DNA from: Candidatus Nanopelagicus abundans
Lineage (GTDB): Bacteria; Actinomycetota; Actinomycetes; Nanopelagicales; Nanopelagicaceae
Assembly (NCBI RefSeq): GCF_002288305.1
Contig: NZ_CP016779.1
Span: forward strand, 682,001-746,000
Reading direction: 5' to 3'
DNA: 64,000 nt
Both the position numbers and the translations under genes were made by a program. The notes under the pieces are model-generated. The model had not been told where the DNA came from, searched no databases, and saw only the letters and a list, made by a program, of their open reading frames with translations. Shown one piece after another: positions 25,474 to 34,715 of the stretch (its first letter is position 1; the number at the start of each line of letters is the position of its first letter).

Positions 25474-26015
25474 TGGAGTATTTAAAACTGCTATCAGAGT
25501 TGCTAAAGATTAAATCTGATAACCCAATCGTGGTTGCAATTGATGGGCCAGCTGGTAGTGGTAAAACTACCTTGGCCCAGAAACTAGTTAACGATCTTTC
25601 TGATGCTCAAGTTATTCATATGGATGATCTCTATGACGGTTGGAATGATCCACTATCAGCAAAATTAACAGCTAGAGTTATTTCTCAATTATTTCAACCT
25701 TTTATTATGCAACTTCCAGTAAAATACCAGTGTTTTAATTGGAAGTTAAATAGGTTTGATGTAATGAAATCTGTTTATCAGTCAAAGTATTTAATAGTAG
25801 AAGGTGTTGGATCTGGACAAAAAAGTTTTAATGAGTACATAAATAAGTTGATTTACATACAAATAGACCCTCAAATTGGGTTTGATCGAGTAATCGCCCG
25901 TGATGGTGAGCAGGTAAGGAATGAAATGTTAAAATTTTTAGTTGATCAAAATAATCATTTTTTAGCAGAATTAACAAAGATTAGAGCGGATTACACCCTA
26001 GATGGCGCGCCTTAA
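25473..26015 (+). CDS. P-loop kinase (uridine kinase-like) in the thiamine operon
   Basis: Small nucleotide-dependent kinase of 180 residues: Walker A in VVAIDGPAGSGKTTLAQKL (about 19-37), a DxD-like acceptor segment IHMDDLYDGWNDP near 52 and YLIVEGVGSG near 104. It resembles actinobacterial uridine-kinase-like proteins of unproven substrate. It is translationally coupled (TGATG) to pnuT and so should be under the TPP riboswitch. PnuT works by facilitated diffusion and needs trapping by phosphorylation, so a thiamine or precursor kinase role is a reasonable hypothesis. No known thiamine kinase signature is seen. Confidence 0.7.
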   Translation: MEYLKLLSELLKIKSDNPIVVAIDGPAGSGKTTLAQKLVNDLSDAQVIHMDDLYDGWNDPLSAKLTARVISQLFQPFIMQLPVKYQCFNWKLNRFDVMKSVYQSKYLIVEGVGSGQKSFNEYINKLIYIQIDPQIGFDRVIARDGEQVRNEMLKFLVDQNNHFLAELTKIRADYTLDGAP

Positions 26016-26051
26016 ACTCTAATTTCAAGTCTCATTCTCTAAACTTTCACC

Positions 26052-27956
26052 GTGTCTGATCTAACGGGTGAGTTAATTGATAATCGCTACCTTTTGCAGC
26101 GGCTAATTGCCTCCGGTGGAATGGCAACAATCTATGCTGGCATGGATACAAGATTAGATCGACCTGTTGCAGTGAAAATAATGCATGCTCATCTTGCAAA
26201 TGATGAAGCTTTTGTATCAAGATTTATTAAAGAAGCTAAAGCAACTGCCGCGCTATCACATCCAAATATTGTTTCAATACAAGATCAGGGTTGGAATGAA
26301 GGTGGGCCACCAGCTGTTTTTCTTGTAATGGAATTGGTAGAAGGAAGCACCCTAAGAGATTTTTTAAATCAACAAGGATCAGTGTCTATTGAGCAGATGT
26401 TTCAATTAATGAGTCCTGTGTTAAGTGCACTTGCTGCGGCACATAAAATTGGAATCATACATCGCGATATTAAACCGGAGAATATTTTAATTTCAAAGGA
26501 CGGGCGAGTTAAAGTTGCAGATTTTGGATTAGCGAGAAATATGGCAATCGGGCAGACCATGACGGTTGAATCAAGTGTGGTGTTGGGAAGTGTCTCTTAT
26601 CTATCACCTGAGCAGGTGCAACGTGGAGTAGCTGATGCTAGAAGTGATATTTACGCAGTTGGAATTGTTTTATTTGAGATGCTAACTGGTGGAAAGCCAT
26701 ATGAGGGCGAGACACCAATCCAAATTGCTTACCGCCATGTTAATGATCGAATTCCATCTCTTCAGAGCATTAAGAGTGATATTCCAATAGCTATCTCAGA
26801 ACTTGTGTATGCGGCAACAGCACCTAATCCTGATCAGCGACCAAGAGATGCTGAAGAGTTACTTAGTAGATTCCGTGAAATTCAAGCACAAATTGACCCA
26901 AAGAAAAGGCAATTGAGTTTAGAGCTTGATCTACCACCATCAATAACTAAGAAGGTTGCTAAGCGAGGCAAAGTTTCAGTCGGATCAGCACTTGAAGGAT
27001 TAAAGGAAAAAACATCTCAATTAATCTCAACGAAACCAATAAAAGTTAGTAAACCAGAGGATTCAATTGGAACTAAAAAACGCAAAGTTTCTAAAAGAGT
27101 TAAACGAAATCGTATAATTGCGCTTCTTCTACTGGTAGGTCTAATTTTTGGTGGCTTTAAATTTTTAAGTATTGGCAAAATTTCAGTGCCATCTCTTGTT
27201 GGTATGAACCAATCTGAAGCAAATAAATCTCTAGAGTCACTTGGCTTAGATTTAGAAATCATTGAAGAGGTATTTAGTGAGGATATCCCTAAAGGTAGAA
27301 TAATTGCATCTAAGCCAGGTGGTGGTGGCAAGATTTCACCTGATGAAAAAATTGGTTTAATTCTTTCAAAGGGGCAAGAAAGAATATTAGTTCCTCAACT
27401 CAAAGGACTCACACCAGATGTTGCCTCTGCTCAGCTATCTAACCTGGGCTTAACAGTTGGTGAGATAAATGAGAGCTTTGATATGCAAATAGCAGCTGGA
27501 TATGTAATTAGTACAGATCCAAAAGATACTTCAGTAGTTAAACGTAAGGCGATTGTTAATTTAATTGTAAGCAAAGGCATTGAACAAATTTCACTTCAAT
27601 CATATGTAGGTAAAGGAGGAGAGCAAGCTCTCTCTGAATTAACGGATATGGGGTTTGATGTAGATGCGGCGTATAAATTTAGTGACAGCGTTTTTAAAGG
27701 GCAAGTAATCTCTCAATCACCTGAGAAACTGGAAAGTATAGGTAAGGGAAGTAAAATTGAATTAATAATATCTAAAGGTCCTGAATTTGTATTTGTGCCA
27801 AATGTTTTAGGAAAAAATAAGAATGACGCCTCTATAGATTTAGAGAATTTAGGGCTTCGTGTAAAAATTAAGGGTTCTGGTAAGGTAAATAACATTTCTC
27901 CTGCTATTGGAACAAAAGCTAAACAAGGCGCAATTATTACCCTGACTCTACGATAG
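26052..27956 (+). CDS. pknL: Ser/Thr protein kinase with PASTA repeats (PknL/PknB type)
   Basis: Membrane-bound eukaryotic-type kinase of 634 residues that senses cell-wall muropeptides or lipid II. Kinase domain: glycine loop at 20-26, Lys42, HRD at 137-139, DFG at 157-159 and a TxT-containing activation loop (QTMTVESS). One transmembrane helix lies at about 354-370, followed by four PASTA repeats (378-634), the third being divergent. Start is GTG. A class II DAHP synthase nearby and the dcw cluster in the region resemble the pknL neighbourhood of mycobacteria, hence the tentative name; it is not in the usual pknB-pbpA-rodA cluster. Confidence 0.88.
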   Translation: MSDLTGELIDNRYLLQRLIASGGMATIYAGMDTRLDRPVAVKIMHAHLANDEAFVSRFIKEAKATAALSHPNIVSIQDQGWNEGGPPAVFLVMELVEGSTLRDFLNQQGSVSIEQMFQLMSPVLSALAAAHKIGIIHRDIKPENILISKDGRVKVADFGLARNMAIGQTMTVESSVVLGSVSYLSPEQVQRGVADARSDIYAVGIVLFEMLTGGKPYEGETPIQIAYRHVNDRIPSLQSIKSDIPIAISELVYAATAPNPDQRPRDAEELLSRFREIQAQIDPKKRQLSLELDLPPSITKKVAKRGKVSVGSALEGLKEKTSQLISTKPIKVSKPEDSIGTKKRKVSKRVKRNRIIALLLLVGLIFGGFKFLSIGKISVPSLVGMNQSEANKSLESLGLDLEIIEEVFSEDIPKGRIIASKPGGGGKISPDEKIGLILSKGQERILVPQLKGLTPDVASAQLSNLGLTVGEINESFDMQIAAGYVISTDPKDTSVVKRKAIVNLIVSKGIEQISLQSYVGKGGEQALSELTDMGFDVDAAYKFSDSVFKGQVISQSPEKLESIGKGSKIELIISKGPEFVFVPNVLGKNKNDASIDLENLGLRVKIKGSGKVNNISPAIGTKAKQGAIITLTLR

Positions 27957-27989
27957 AGAGGTTTGCCAGCTCTCAGGTAGGCTCACCAA

Positions 27990-28865
27990 ATGGCCACAGT
28001 TAAAAGTCCGATTCGTATTGGTGCACATGTGCCGACATCTGGCGGTATGGCAACTCGATCTATTGAATACGCTTTAAAAATTAAGGCTGAAGCAATTCAA
28101 GTATTTGCATCAAGTCCGAGAACTTGGGCAACATCTACACCAAATCCTGCAATGGATGAAGCTTTTAAGATTAAAACTGCAGAGCATGATATTAAGCCCT
28201 ATGTACATGCGTCTTTTTTAATTAATTTAGGATCTCCAACTCAATCTACTTATAAAAACTCACTTTCTGCTACTGCATATTCGCTCAAGCGTGGACGCGA
28301 GATTGGTGCACACGGTGTTGTTGTCCATACTGGCTCAGCTGTTGAAGAATCACATGTGAAGCAAGCATGGAAGCAGATCCATGAAGGAGTGATGCCAATT
28401 CTTAATAATCTTAAAGATGATGATCCTTGGTTACTTTTAGAGCCAACAGCTGGTCAGGGTCAATCACTTGTTAAAAAATTAGATGATCTAACAAAGTATT
28501 TCGAAGCCCTTGAATGGCACCCAAAAGTTGGAGTTTGTCTAGATACTTGCCATGTTTTTGCAGCTGGACATGACATTAAAAAGCCAGGAGGTATGACGGA
28601 AACCATCGATTTACTTGTAAAAATTGTTGGAGTTGAGCGAATTAAATTAATACATGTAAATGACTCAATGGATATATGTGGAAATTTAAAAGATAGGCAT
28701 CAAAATATTGGTAAGGGTGAAATTGGTACAAAACCATTTACTGAACTGGTTTCACACCCAGCAATACTAAATACTCCCCTAATTTTAGAGACTCCAGGTG
28801 CAGAAGCAGAGCATGGCAGTGAGGTTGCTCTACTTAAAAAAATGCGTGATAAAAATGAAAAGTAA
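27990..28865 (+). CDS. nfo: Endonuclease IV (AP endonuclease)
   Basis: Zinc-dependent apurinic/apyrimidinic endonuclease of base-excision repair, 291 residues. The metal-ligand motifs are in order: VHASFLINLGSP near residue 70, VVHTGSA near 110, LLEPTAGQG near 150, CLDTCHVFAAGHD near 182, LIHVNDS near 220, DRHQNIGKGEIG near 235 and LILETPG near 265. A downstream EamA transporter overlaps its 3' end by 11 bp. Confidence 0.93.
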   Translation: MATVKSPIRIGAHVPTSGGMATRSIEYALKIKAEAIQVFASSPRTWATSTPNPAMDEAFKIKTAEHDIKPYVHASFLINLGSPTQSTYKNSLSATAYSLKRGREIGAHGVVVHTGSAVEESHVKQAWKQIHEGVMPILNNLKDDDPWLLLEPTAGQGQSLVKKLDDLTKYFEALEWHPKVGVCLDTCHVFAAGHDIKKPGGMTETIDLLVKIVGVERIKLIHVNDSMDICGNLKDRHQNIGKGEIGTKPFTELVSHPAILNTPLILETPGAEAEHGSEVALLKKMRDKNEK

Positions 28866-29733
28866 ATTACCTTTATATATTGCAATGATTTCGATTGCAG
28901 CTGTCTGGGGTAGCTCTTTTGTGGTTATGAAGGATTCACTTGAGCGCCAGAATGTGTTTTCATTTCTATCTTCTAGATTTATTCTCGCAGCCTTACTAAT
29001 GTTTTTATATAAACCCGGGGTATTTCGAAGATTAACGAAAAAGTTTGTTACTAGGGGAATTATTGCAGGAATCTTGCTTGGTAGTGGATATATTTTTCAG
29101 ACATATGGCTTAACTAAGACCACTGTTTCTAATACTGGATTTATTACAGGCCTATATCTAGTTTTTACTCCATTAATCTCACTACTAATACTTAAGCGAC
29201 ATGTTTTAAAAATTCAATGGGTCGCAGTGATAATTGCAACTATTGGATTGTTTTTTATCTCCTACAACGGGGTGACAATTGGTTTTGGTGAAATATTAGT
29301 TCTAATCTCTGCTTTTATTTACGGCGCTCACTTTGTAGCACTAGGTGAATGGAGTGATGGTAAAAATACCTATGCGCTAACTCTTATTCAGGTAGTGACG
29401 GTAGCTGTTCTTACTTCAATTTTTGCTTTTAGAGATGGTTTCCAAATAGCTCCAGATAGCACAGTATGGTTAGCCATTCTTTACACTGCCTTTTTTGCAA
29501 CGTTCCTAGGATTTTTAGTTCAGACAAAAGCTCAATCAGTTATGAGTGCGACAGTTGCTAGCGTTCTTTTAGCAACTGAAACACCTTTCGCAGTTTTTTT
29601 TGGTCTCTACTTCCACGATGATCCACTTACATTGAGAATAATTACTGGTGGATTACTTGTTATGGCAGCTATGGCACTAGTTATCTGGTCTGATAACAAA
29701 AAGACAAGTATGAGAGCATTAAGCCATGAGTAG
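28855..29733 (+). CDS. EamA/DMT family transporter
   Basis: Ten-helix drug/metabolite transporter of 292 residues with two EamA repeats. The AAVWGSSFVVMKDSLE start and the second repeat ending ATETPFAVFFGLYFHDD are typical. Substrate unknown; many family members export amino acids or metabolites. I start at ATG 28855 (MKSKLPLY), since upstream codons lie within nfo. The 3' end overlaps ltaE by 8 bp, so nfo, this gene and ltaE may be one unit. Confidence 0.85.
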   Translation: MKSKLPLYIAMISIAAVWGSSFVVMKDSLERQNVFSFLSSRFILAALLMFLYKPGVFRRLTKKFVTRGIIAGILLGSGYIFQTYGLTKTTVSNTGFITGLYLVFTPLISLLILKRHVLKIQWVAVIIATIGLFFISYNGVTIGFGEILVLISAFIYGAHFVALGEWSDGKNTYALTLIQVVTVAVLTSIFAFRDGFQIAPDSTVWLAILYTAFFATFLGFLVQTKAQSVMSATVASVLLATETPFAVFFGLYFHDDPLTLRIITGGLLVMAAMALVIWSDNKKTSMRALSHE

Positions 29734-30784
29734 CCCGGTATTAATAGATTTAAGATCTGACACTGTTACTAAGCCATCTGCTCAGATGCGTGAAGTGATG
29801 GCAGCAGCTGAAGTGGGCGATGATGTTTATGGTGAAGATCCAACAATTAACTCCTTAGAGGAAAGAGTTGCCCAATTATTTGGCAAGGAGGCAGGATTAT
29901 TTTGTCCTAGTGGATCTTTAGCAAATCAGTTATCAATTAGAATGTTAGTTGCCCCTGGTGAAGAGTTAATTACAGAAACTAATTCTCATATTGTTAGAGC
30001 AGAGCTAGGTGCTGGAGCAGTATTTAGCGGAATAACCACAAGAACCTGGTTAGCAGATAGAGGTCTCTTATCTGCTTCTGATGCACTTAATATCGCAAGA
30101 CCAGACTCTGGACCTTATTTGGTTTCAACAACTGCAATTGCTATTGAAAATACTCACAACTTTGGTGGAGGAACTGTTCAACCACTTGATGAAATTAAAA
30201 AGTTAAGACAGGAAAGCCAATCTCTTGGAATCGCATTACATCTAGATGGCGCCAGAATTTGGAATGCCCATATTGCATCTGGAGTTGAATTCAAAGAGTA
30301 CGGAAAATACTTTGACACAATTAGTGTTTGTCTTTCAAAAGGCCTTGGTGCACCAGTTGGCTCATTAATGCTATCTACGAAAGATCGAGTAATAAAGGCG
30401 AGGGCATGGCGAAAAAGATATGGTGGTGGGATGAGGCAGGCTGGACTATTGGCGGCTGCAGCTCATTACGCTTTAGATAATAACTTAGCTCTACTTAAAA
30501 ATGACCATAAACGGGCAAAGGAAATTGCTATTGCAATAGCTGCTGTTGCACCAAAAGTAATTAATCCAGATCATGTTGAAACAAATATTGTTGGATTAGA
30601 TATTAGCTCAATGAAGATAACTGCTGCCCAGTTATCAGAACAACTCAAAGCAAGTGGAGTTCTAGCTAGTGCACTAGGTCCAAAGTATTTAAGAGTTGTG
30701 ACACATCTAGATTTAACTGATTCAGATATTGAAAAAGTGAACCAAGTTCTACCGCAATTACTGCAGCGCGCCCTCGTGTCTTAA
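29726..30784 (+). CDS. ltaE: Low-specificity L-threonine aldolase
   Basis: PLP-dependent cleavage of L-threonine/allo-threonine to glycine and acetaldehyde. The start LIDLRSDTVTKPSAQMREVM is a family signature, GEDPTINSLEE follows near residue 32 and the PLP lysine lies in VCLSKGLGAPVGS near 203. The 352 residues are complete. Coupled to the upstream transporter (8-bp overlap) and convergent with ogt, over which it runs by 27 bp. Confidence 0.92.
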   Translation: MSSPVLIDLRSDTVTKPSAQMREVMAAAEVGDDVYGEDPTINSLEERVAQLFGKEAGLFCPSGSLANQLSIRMLVAPGEELITETNSHIVRAELGAGAVFSGITTRTWLADRGLLSASDALNIARPDSGPYLVSTTAIAIENTHNFGGGTVQPLDEIKKLRQESQSLGIALHLDGARIWNAHIASGVEFKEYGKYFDTISVCLSKGLGAPVGSLMLSTKDRVIKARAWRKRYGGGMRQAGLLAAAAHYALDNNLALLKNDHKRAKEIAIAIAAVAPKVINPDHVETNIVGLDISSMKITAAQLSEQLKASGVLASALGPKYLRVVTHLDLTDSDIEKVNQVLPQLLQRALVS

Positions 30785-31258
30785 GAGCCACTCTTTAACC
30801 TCTTCGCCATATGCATAATTTCCCAATGCCCCACCGCTTTTAACTATCCGATGGCATGGAATTATTGGAGCAACTAAATTATTTGCGCACGCTGAGCCGA
30901 CAGCCCTTACTGCGCTAGCAGATCCTGCCCGCTTTGCTAACTCTGCATATGACCAGGTTTTACCAACTGGAACTTTTCGCATCTCTTTCCAAACTGACTG
31001 AGAGAAGGCTGGGCCAGATTGGCGTACTTTAATAGAATTTAATGCTGAAGTTTCACCATTAAAATAATCGGCAATTAGATCACTGATTACTGGAATTTGT
31101 CCCACAGTTTCACTCTTCCGACTCGCATCCAAAGGTGATAATCGCTTAGTTAACTCACTAAAACTTGTGAATCCAGCAGCTAATAAAATCTGTTCATCGG
31201 CTATTAGATAAAGTATGCCAACTGGAGTCTTATAACTTGTTTTTGAAAGCACAATCAA
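30758..31258 (-). CDS. ogt: Methylated-DNA-protein-cysteine methyltransferase (Ogt)
   Basis: Suicide enzyme removing alkyl groups from O6-alkylguanine. The acceptor cysteine is in the IIPCHRIV motif (about residues 134-141), preceded by the RAVGSACANNLVAPI helix that holds the asparagine hinge, and by the VPVGKTWSYAELA DNA-binding helix. 166 residues with a degenerate N-terminal domain, as in stand-alone Ogt. Its 3' end overlaps ltaE by 27 bp on the opposite strand. Confidence 0.92.
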   Translation of the reverse strand: MIVLSKTSYKTPVGILYLIADEQILLAAGFTSFSELTKRLSPLDASRKSETVGQIPVISDLIADYFNGETSALNSIKVRQSGPAFSQSVWKEMRKVPVGKTWSYAELAKRAGSASAVRAVGSACANNLVAPIIPCHRIVKSGGALGNYAYGEEVKEWLLRHEGALQ

Positions 31259-31289
31259 AGATTAAACCTAAGTTGGTGAAAAACCAATA

Positions 31290-32627
31290 CTACTTTTTAT
31301 GGTCTCGCAGCATCTCTGCAACTAAAAAGGCTAATTCAAGTGACTGGGTATGGTTTAACCTAGGGTCACAAGCACTCTCATACCGAGTTGCAAGATCTTC
31401 ATGGCTTATCTGATCTCCACCGCCAACGCATTCGGTAACATCATCGCCAGTTAATTCAATATGGATTCCACCAGGATGAGTACCTAGTTTCTTATGAACC
31501 TCAAAAAATCCTCTAACTTCATCTAATACATCATCAAATTTACGTGTCTTATACCCACTTGGTGCTTCATATGTATTCCCATGCATTGGATCGCATACCC
31601 AAAGTACTACTGAGCCAGATTTCTTAACAGCTTCAACTAGGGATGGTAGTTTTTCACGTATTAACCCCGCGCCCATTCTTGTGATAAATGTAAGTCTGCC
31701 TGGTTCATTACTTGGATTTAATCTCTTAATAATTGCTGAAACATCTTCAGCTGTTGTCTTAGGCCCAAGCTTTACACCAATTGGATTATGTATTTTTTCA
31801 GCGAAGTCCATATGCGCGCCATCTAATTGCCTTGTGCGTTCACCAATCCAAACAAAGTGTGCTGAAACATCATATGGATTATTAGTGCGAGAATCGATGC
31901 GAGTTAAAGCTTTCTCATACTCCAAAATTAGTGCTTCATGACTTGAGTAAAAGTCAACAGATTTAAATGATTCTGGATCAACACCTGCTGATTGCATAAA
32001 TTGAAGTGCTCTCCCAATTTCATTTGCCATCTCTTCATAGCGAGCGCTAAATCTGGCATCAGCTGCAAAACCCTTATTCCAACTATGCACCTGGCGAAGA
32101 TCAGCAAAACCACCTTGTGTGAAAGCACGGACAAGATTTAATGTTGCAGCTGAGGTGTTATAAACCTGTACTAACCTTTTTGGATTAGGTGTTCTAGATT
32201 CCTTAGTAAATTCAATGTCATTAACCGCATCCCCTCGGTAGGCCGGTAAAGTTAAGCCATCACGGGTTTCATTATCATTACTGCGAGGTTTGGCGAACTG
32301 CCCTGCCATTCGGCCAACCTTAATAACTGGTAGCGATGAGAAGTACTGCAGGACTGCAGCCATCTGCAAGATAGTCTTAATTCGGTTTCTAATTGAGTCA
32401 GCAGTTGCCCCTACAAATGTTTCAGCACAATCTCCCCCTTGTAGCCAAAATGCTTCACCGCTTGCTGCCTGGGCTATTCGCTTTTTTAAGTTATCGCACT
32501 CACCAGCAAAAACTAGTGGTGGAAAAGATTCAAGCTCTGCCACTGCAGATTTAACTGCAGCTGCATCCGGCCATGAAGGCTGTTGAGCAGCAATTAAGCC
32601 AGAATTAAATAACGAGTTAGCATTCAT
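31290..32627 (-). CDS. aroG: Class II DAHP synthase
   Basis: First enzyme of the shikimate pathway, joining phosphoenolpyruvate and erythrose 4-phosphate. Class II (plant/actinobacterial) motifs: PPLVFAGECDNLKKR near residue 37, the metal-binding cysteine in WLQGGDCAETF near 62, KVGRMAGQFAKPRS near 102, SAHFVWIGERTRQLDGAH near 250 and CDPMHGNTYE near 340. 445 residues. It is likely monocistronic. The gene also lies close to pknL in mycobacteria. Confidence 0.93.
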   Translation of the reverse strand: MNANSLFNSGLIAAQQPSWPDAAAVKSAVAELESFPPLVFAGECDNLKKRIAQAASGEAFWLQGGDCAETFVGATADSIRNRIKTILQMAAVLQYFSSLPVIKVGRMAGQFAKPRSNDNETRDGLTLPAYRGDAVNDIEFTKESRTPNPKRLVQVYNTSAATLNLVRAFTQGGFADLRQVHSWNKGFAADARFSARYEEMANEIGRALQFMQSAGVDPESFKSVDFYSSHEALILEYEKALTRIDSRTNNPYDVSAHFVWIGERTRQLDGAHMDFAEKIHNPIGVKLGPKTTAEDVSAIIKRLNPSNEPGRLTFITRMGAGLIREKLPSLVEAVKKSGSVVLWVCDPMHGNTYEAPSGYKTRKFDDVLDEVRGFFEVHKKLGTHPGGIHIELTGDDVTECVGGGDQISHEDLATRYESACDPRLNHTQSLELAFLVAEMLRDHKK

Positions 32628-32680
32628 AAGATAATGGTAGGCAATCTCTTGGTATTGAGGTGGCTAATTAGCCGCCATCA

Positions 32681-33706
32681 TTAACCGAAGAAGATCTCCG
32701 CCTCTTTATATAGCTCAGGATCGACCGTCTTTAATTTGGAGGTAGCAGAGGCTAATGGCACACGCTCAATCTTGGTGCCATGAAGTGCAACCATCTTGCC
32801 CCAGTCACCATCATGGACTGCTGTAATTGCATGTAATCCAAATCTAGTTGCAAGTACTCGATCAAATGCAGTTGGCGTTCCACCACGTTGGATATGTCCT
32901 AGTACTGATGTGCGGGCCTCTTTGCCGGTCTTTGTTTCAATTTGATTTGCCAACCACTCGCCAATGCCAGATAGTTTTGCATGACCGAATGAATCAAGGC
33001 TTTTATCTTTAGTTACCATATCTCCATCTTGCGGAATGGCGCCCTCTGCAATAACAATAATTGGTGAGTAACTTTGCTCAAATCTAGATTCAACCCATTT
33101 ACAAACTTGATCAAGTGAGAATTTAACCTCAGGAATTAAAATACATGACGCACCTCCAGCAAGTCCAGAGTGCAGTGCTATCCAACCAGCATGTCGTCCC
33201 ATTACTTCTACAATTAAAGCGCGATGATGTGATTCAGCTGTTGTGTGTAGACGGTCAATTGCCTCAACTGCGATATTAACAGCAGTATCAAAGCCAAATG
33301 TGTAATCAGTATTATTTAAGTCATTATCAATTGTTTTTGGAACACCAATTACTTTAACTCCAAGTGAATCTAATTTTGTTGCAACACCTAACGTGTCTTC
33401 ACCACCGATTGCAATTAAAGCATCTACACCAGCTTTTGCGAGGTTCTCTTTAATTTTTTCAACGCCGCCCTCAATTTTAAATGGATTAGTTCTAGAGGAA
33501 CCAAGAATTGTTCCACCTCTGGGCAAAATTCCTCGAGTAGTTGGAACATCTAATTTCATTGTTAAACCTTCTAAAGGCCCACGCCAGCCATCACGAAAAC
33601 CAATGAACTCATAGCCATAGGCTTTAACACCTTTGCGGACAACTGCACGGATTACTGCATTTAGGCCAGGACAATCTCCGCCGCCGGTTAGAACACCAAT
33701 GCGCAT
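32681..33706 (-). CDS. pfkA: 6-phosphofructokinase, probably PPi-dependent
   Basis: Group III (actinobacterial) phosphofructokinase of 341 residues. The start MRIGVLTGGGDCPGLNAVIR and the PKTIDNDL, IEVMGRHAGW and GHIQRGG motifs are intact. At the phosphoryl-donor site it has Asp104 (GGEDT) and Lys124 (PKTIDND). In ATP-dependent homologues such as that of Streptomyces coelicolor position 104 is glycine, while Asp plus Lys is the combination of the PPi-dependent enzyme of Amycolatopsis methanolica. Donor preference is therefore predicted to be pyrophosphate, allowing reversible glycolysis. Confidence 0.9.
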   Translation of the reverse strand: MRIGVLTGGGDCPGLNAVIRAVVRKGVKAYGYEFIGFRDGWRGPLEGLTMKLDVPTTRGILPRGGTILGSSRTNPFKIEGGVEKIKENLAKAGVDALIAIGGEDTLGVATKLDSLGVKVIGVPKTIDNDLNNTDYTFGFDTAVNIAVEAIDRLHTTAESHHRALIVEVMGRHAGWIALHSGLAGGASCILIPEVKFSLDQVCKWVESRFEQSYSPIIVIAEGAIPQDGDMVTKDKSLDSFGHAKLSGIGEWLANQIETKTGKEARTSVLGHIQRGGTPTAFDRVLATRFGLHAITAVHDGDWGKMVALHGTKIERVPLASATSKLKTVDPELYKEAEIFFG

Positions 33707-33776
33707 TTAGCATGCTCCAAACTGATGATAAGGATAAGAATTGGTCAACGTTGACGGCTAAGTCTACTCTGCCGCA

Positions 33777-34715
33777 ATGGGAGTTAAACCCGAGATAAAA
33801 GATCACCTAGCCCAGCGCGCTAGCAATGGCCTGCCTGAAGTTTGGCAGGCGCCAGTATCTGAGATTCGAAAAAATACCCACTCTCATATTGCCCTTAAAC
33901 AACCCTTAATTGATATTCATGAAGTAAGGCAGCTGAGCATTTCAGGGCCAACTTCGCAGCTGCCTGTTCGAATCTACCGACCAACGGATGAAAAAAATTT
34001 ACCTGCCTTGGTCTACTTTCATGGTGGTGGTTGGGTTTTAAATTTTCTAGATATTTTTGAACCTTCGCTTAGAAAAATTGCAAAGCATGGAAATTTTATA
34101 ATTATTGCAGTTGAGTATCAAAAAGCACCTGAGAAGTCCTACCCGGTGCCCTTTGATGATTGCTATGAAGCACTTAAATGGACAATAGATAATGCAGTAA
34201 GTCTTGGAATTGATCCATTATCTATCGGTGTTGGTGGAGATAGTGCTGGTGGTAACTTAGCCGCAGCTGTTGCAATTAAAGTTAGGGATGAAAAATTAAT
34301 TAATCTGGCATTTCAACTTCTAATTTATCCATGTATTGAAATAAACATGGATTACAAATCAGCAACAGATTTTGCAGAAGGATATGGCCTGACAACAAAA
34401 TCGATGAACTGGTTCTGGGATCAATATCTTCCAGATAAAAAAGATCATAATGATGTTTATGCAGTTCCTGCAAGAGCTAAAACACTTAAAGGAGTAGCAC
34501 CGGCAATTGTAATTACCGCTGAATTTGATCCGCTAACTGATGATGGACGTAATTACTTCAGGCGGTTGAATGAGGATGCAGTGGCTAGCATTTATAAAGA
34601 GTATGCTGGGCAGATTCATGGCTTTTTCAATCTTGGTGGAGTAACTGAGGACGCAGATTTACTCTATTTAGATATTGCCCGTGAGATCAATGCAATTTTA
34701 GGAAGAGGAAATTAA
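33777..34715 (+). CDS. HSL-family alpha/beta hydrolase (esterase)
   Basis: Hormone-sensitive-lipase-type carboxylesterase of 312 residues. The oxyanion HGGGW motif (YFHGGGWVLNF near residue 82), the nucleophile motif GVGGDSAGGNLAA near 150, the acid in TAEFDPLTDDG near 248 and the histidine in GQIHGFFNLGG near 280 are all present. Substrate unknown, probably short acyl esters. The TTG-starting EamA gene follows immediately after the stop. Confidence 0.9.
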   Translation: MGVKPEIKDHLAQRASNGLPEVWQAPVSEIRKNTHSHIALKQPLIDIHEVRQLSISGPTSQLPVRIYRPTDEKNLPALVYFHGGGWVLNFLDIFEPSLRKIAKHGNFIIIAVEYQKAPEKSYPVPFDDCYEALKWTIDNAVSLGIDPLSIGVGGDSAGGNLAAAVAIKVRDEKLINLAFQLLIYPCIEINMDYKSATDFAEGYGLTTKSMNWFWDQYLPDKKDHNDVYAVPARAKTLKGVAPAIVITAEFDPLTDDGRNYFRRLNEDAVASIYKEYAGQIHGFFNLGGVTEDADLLYLDIAREINAILGRGN

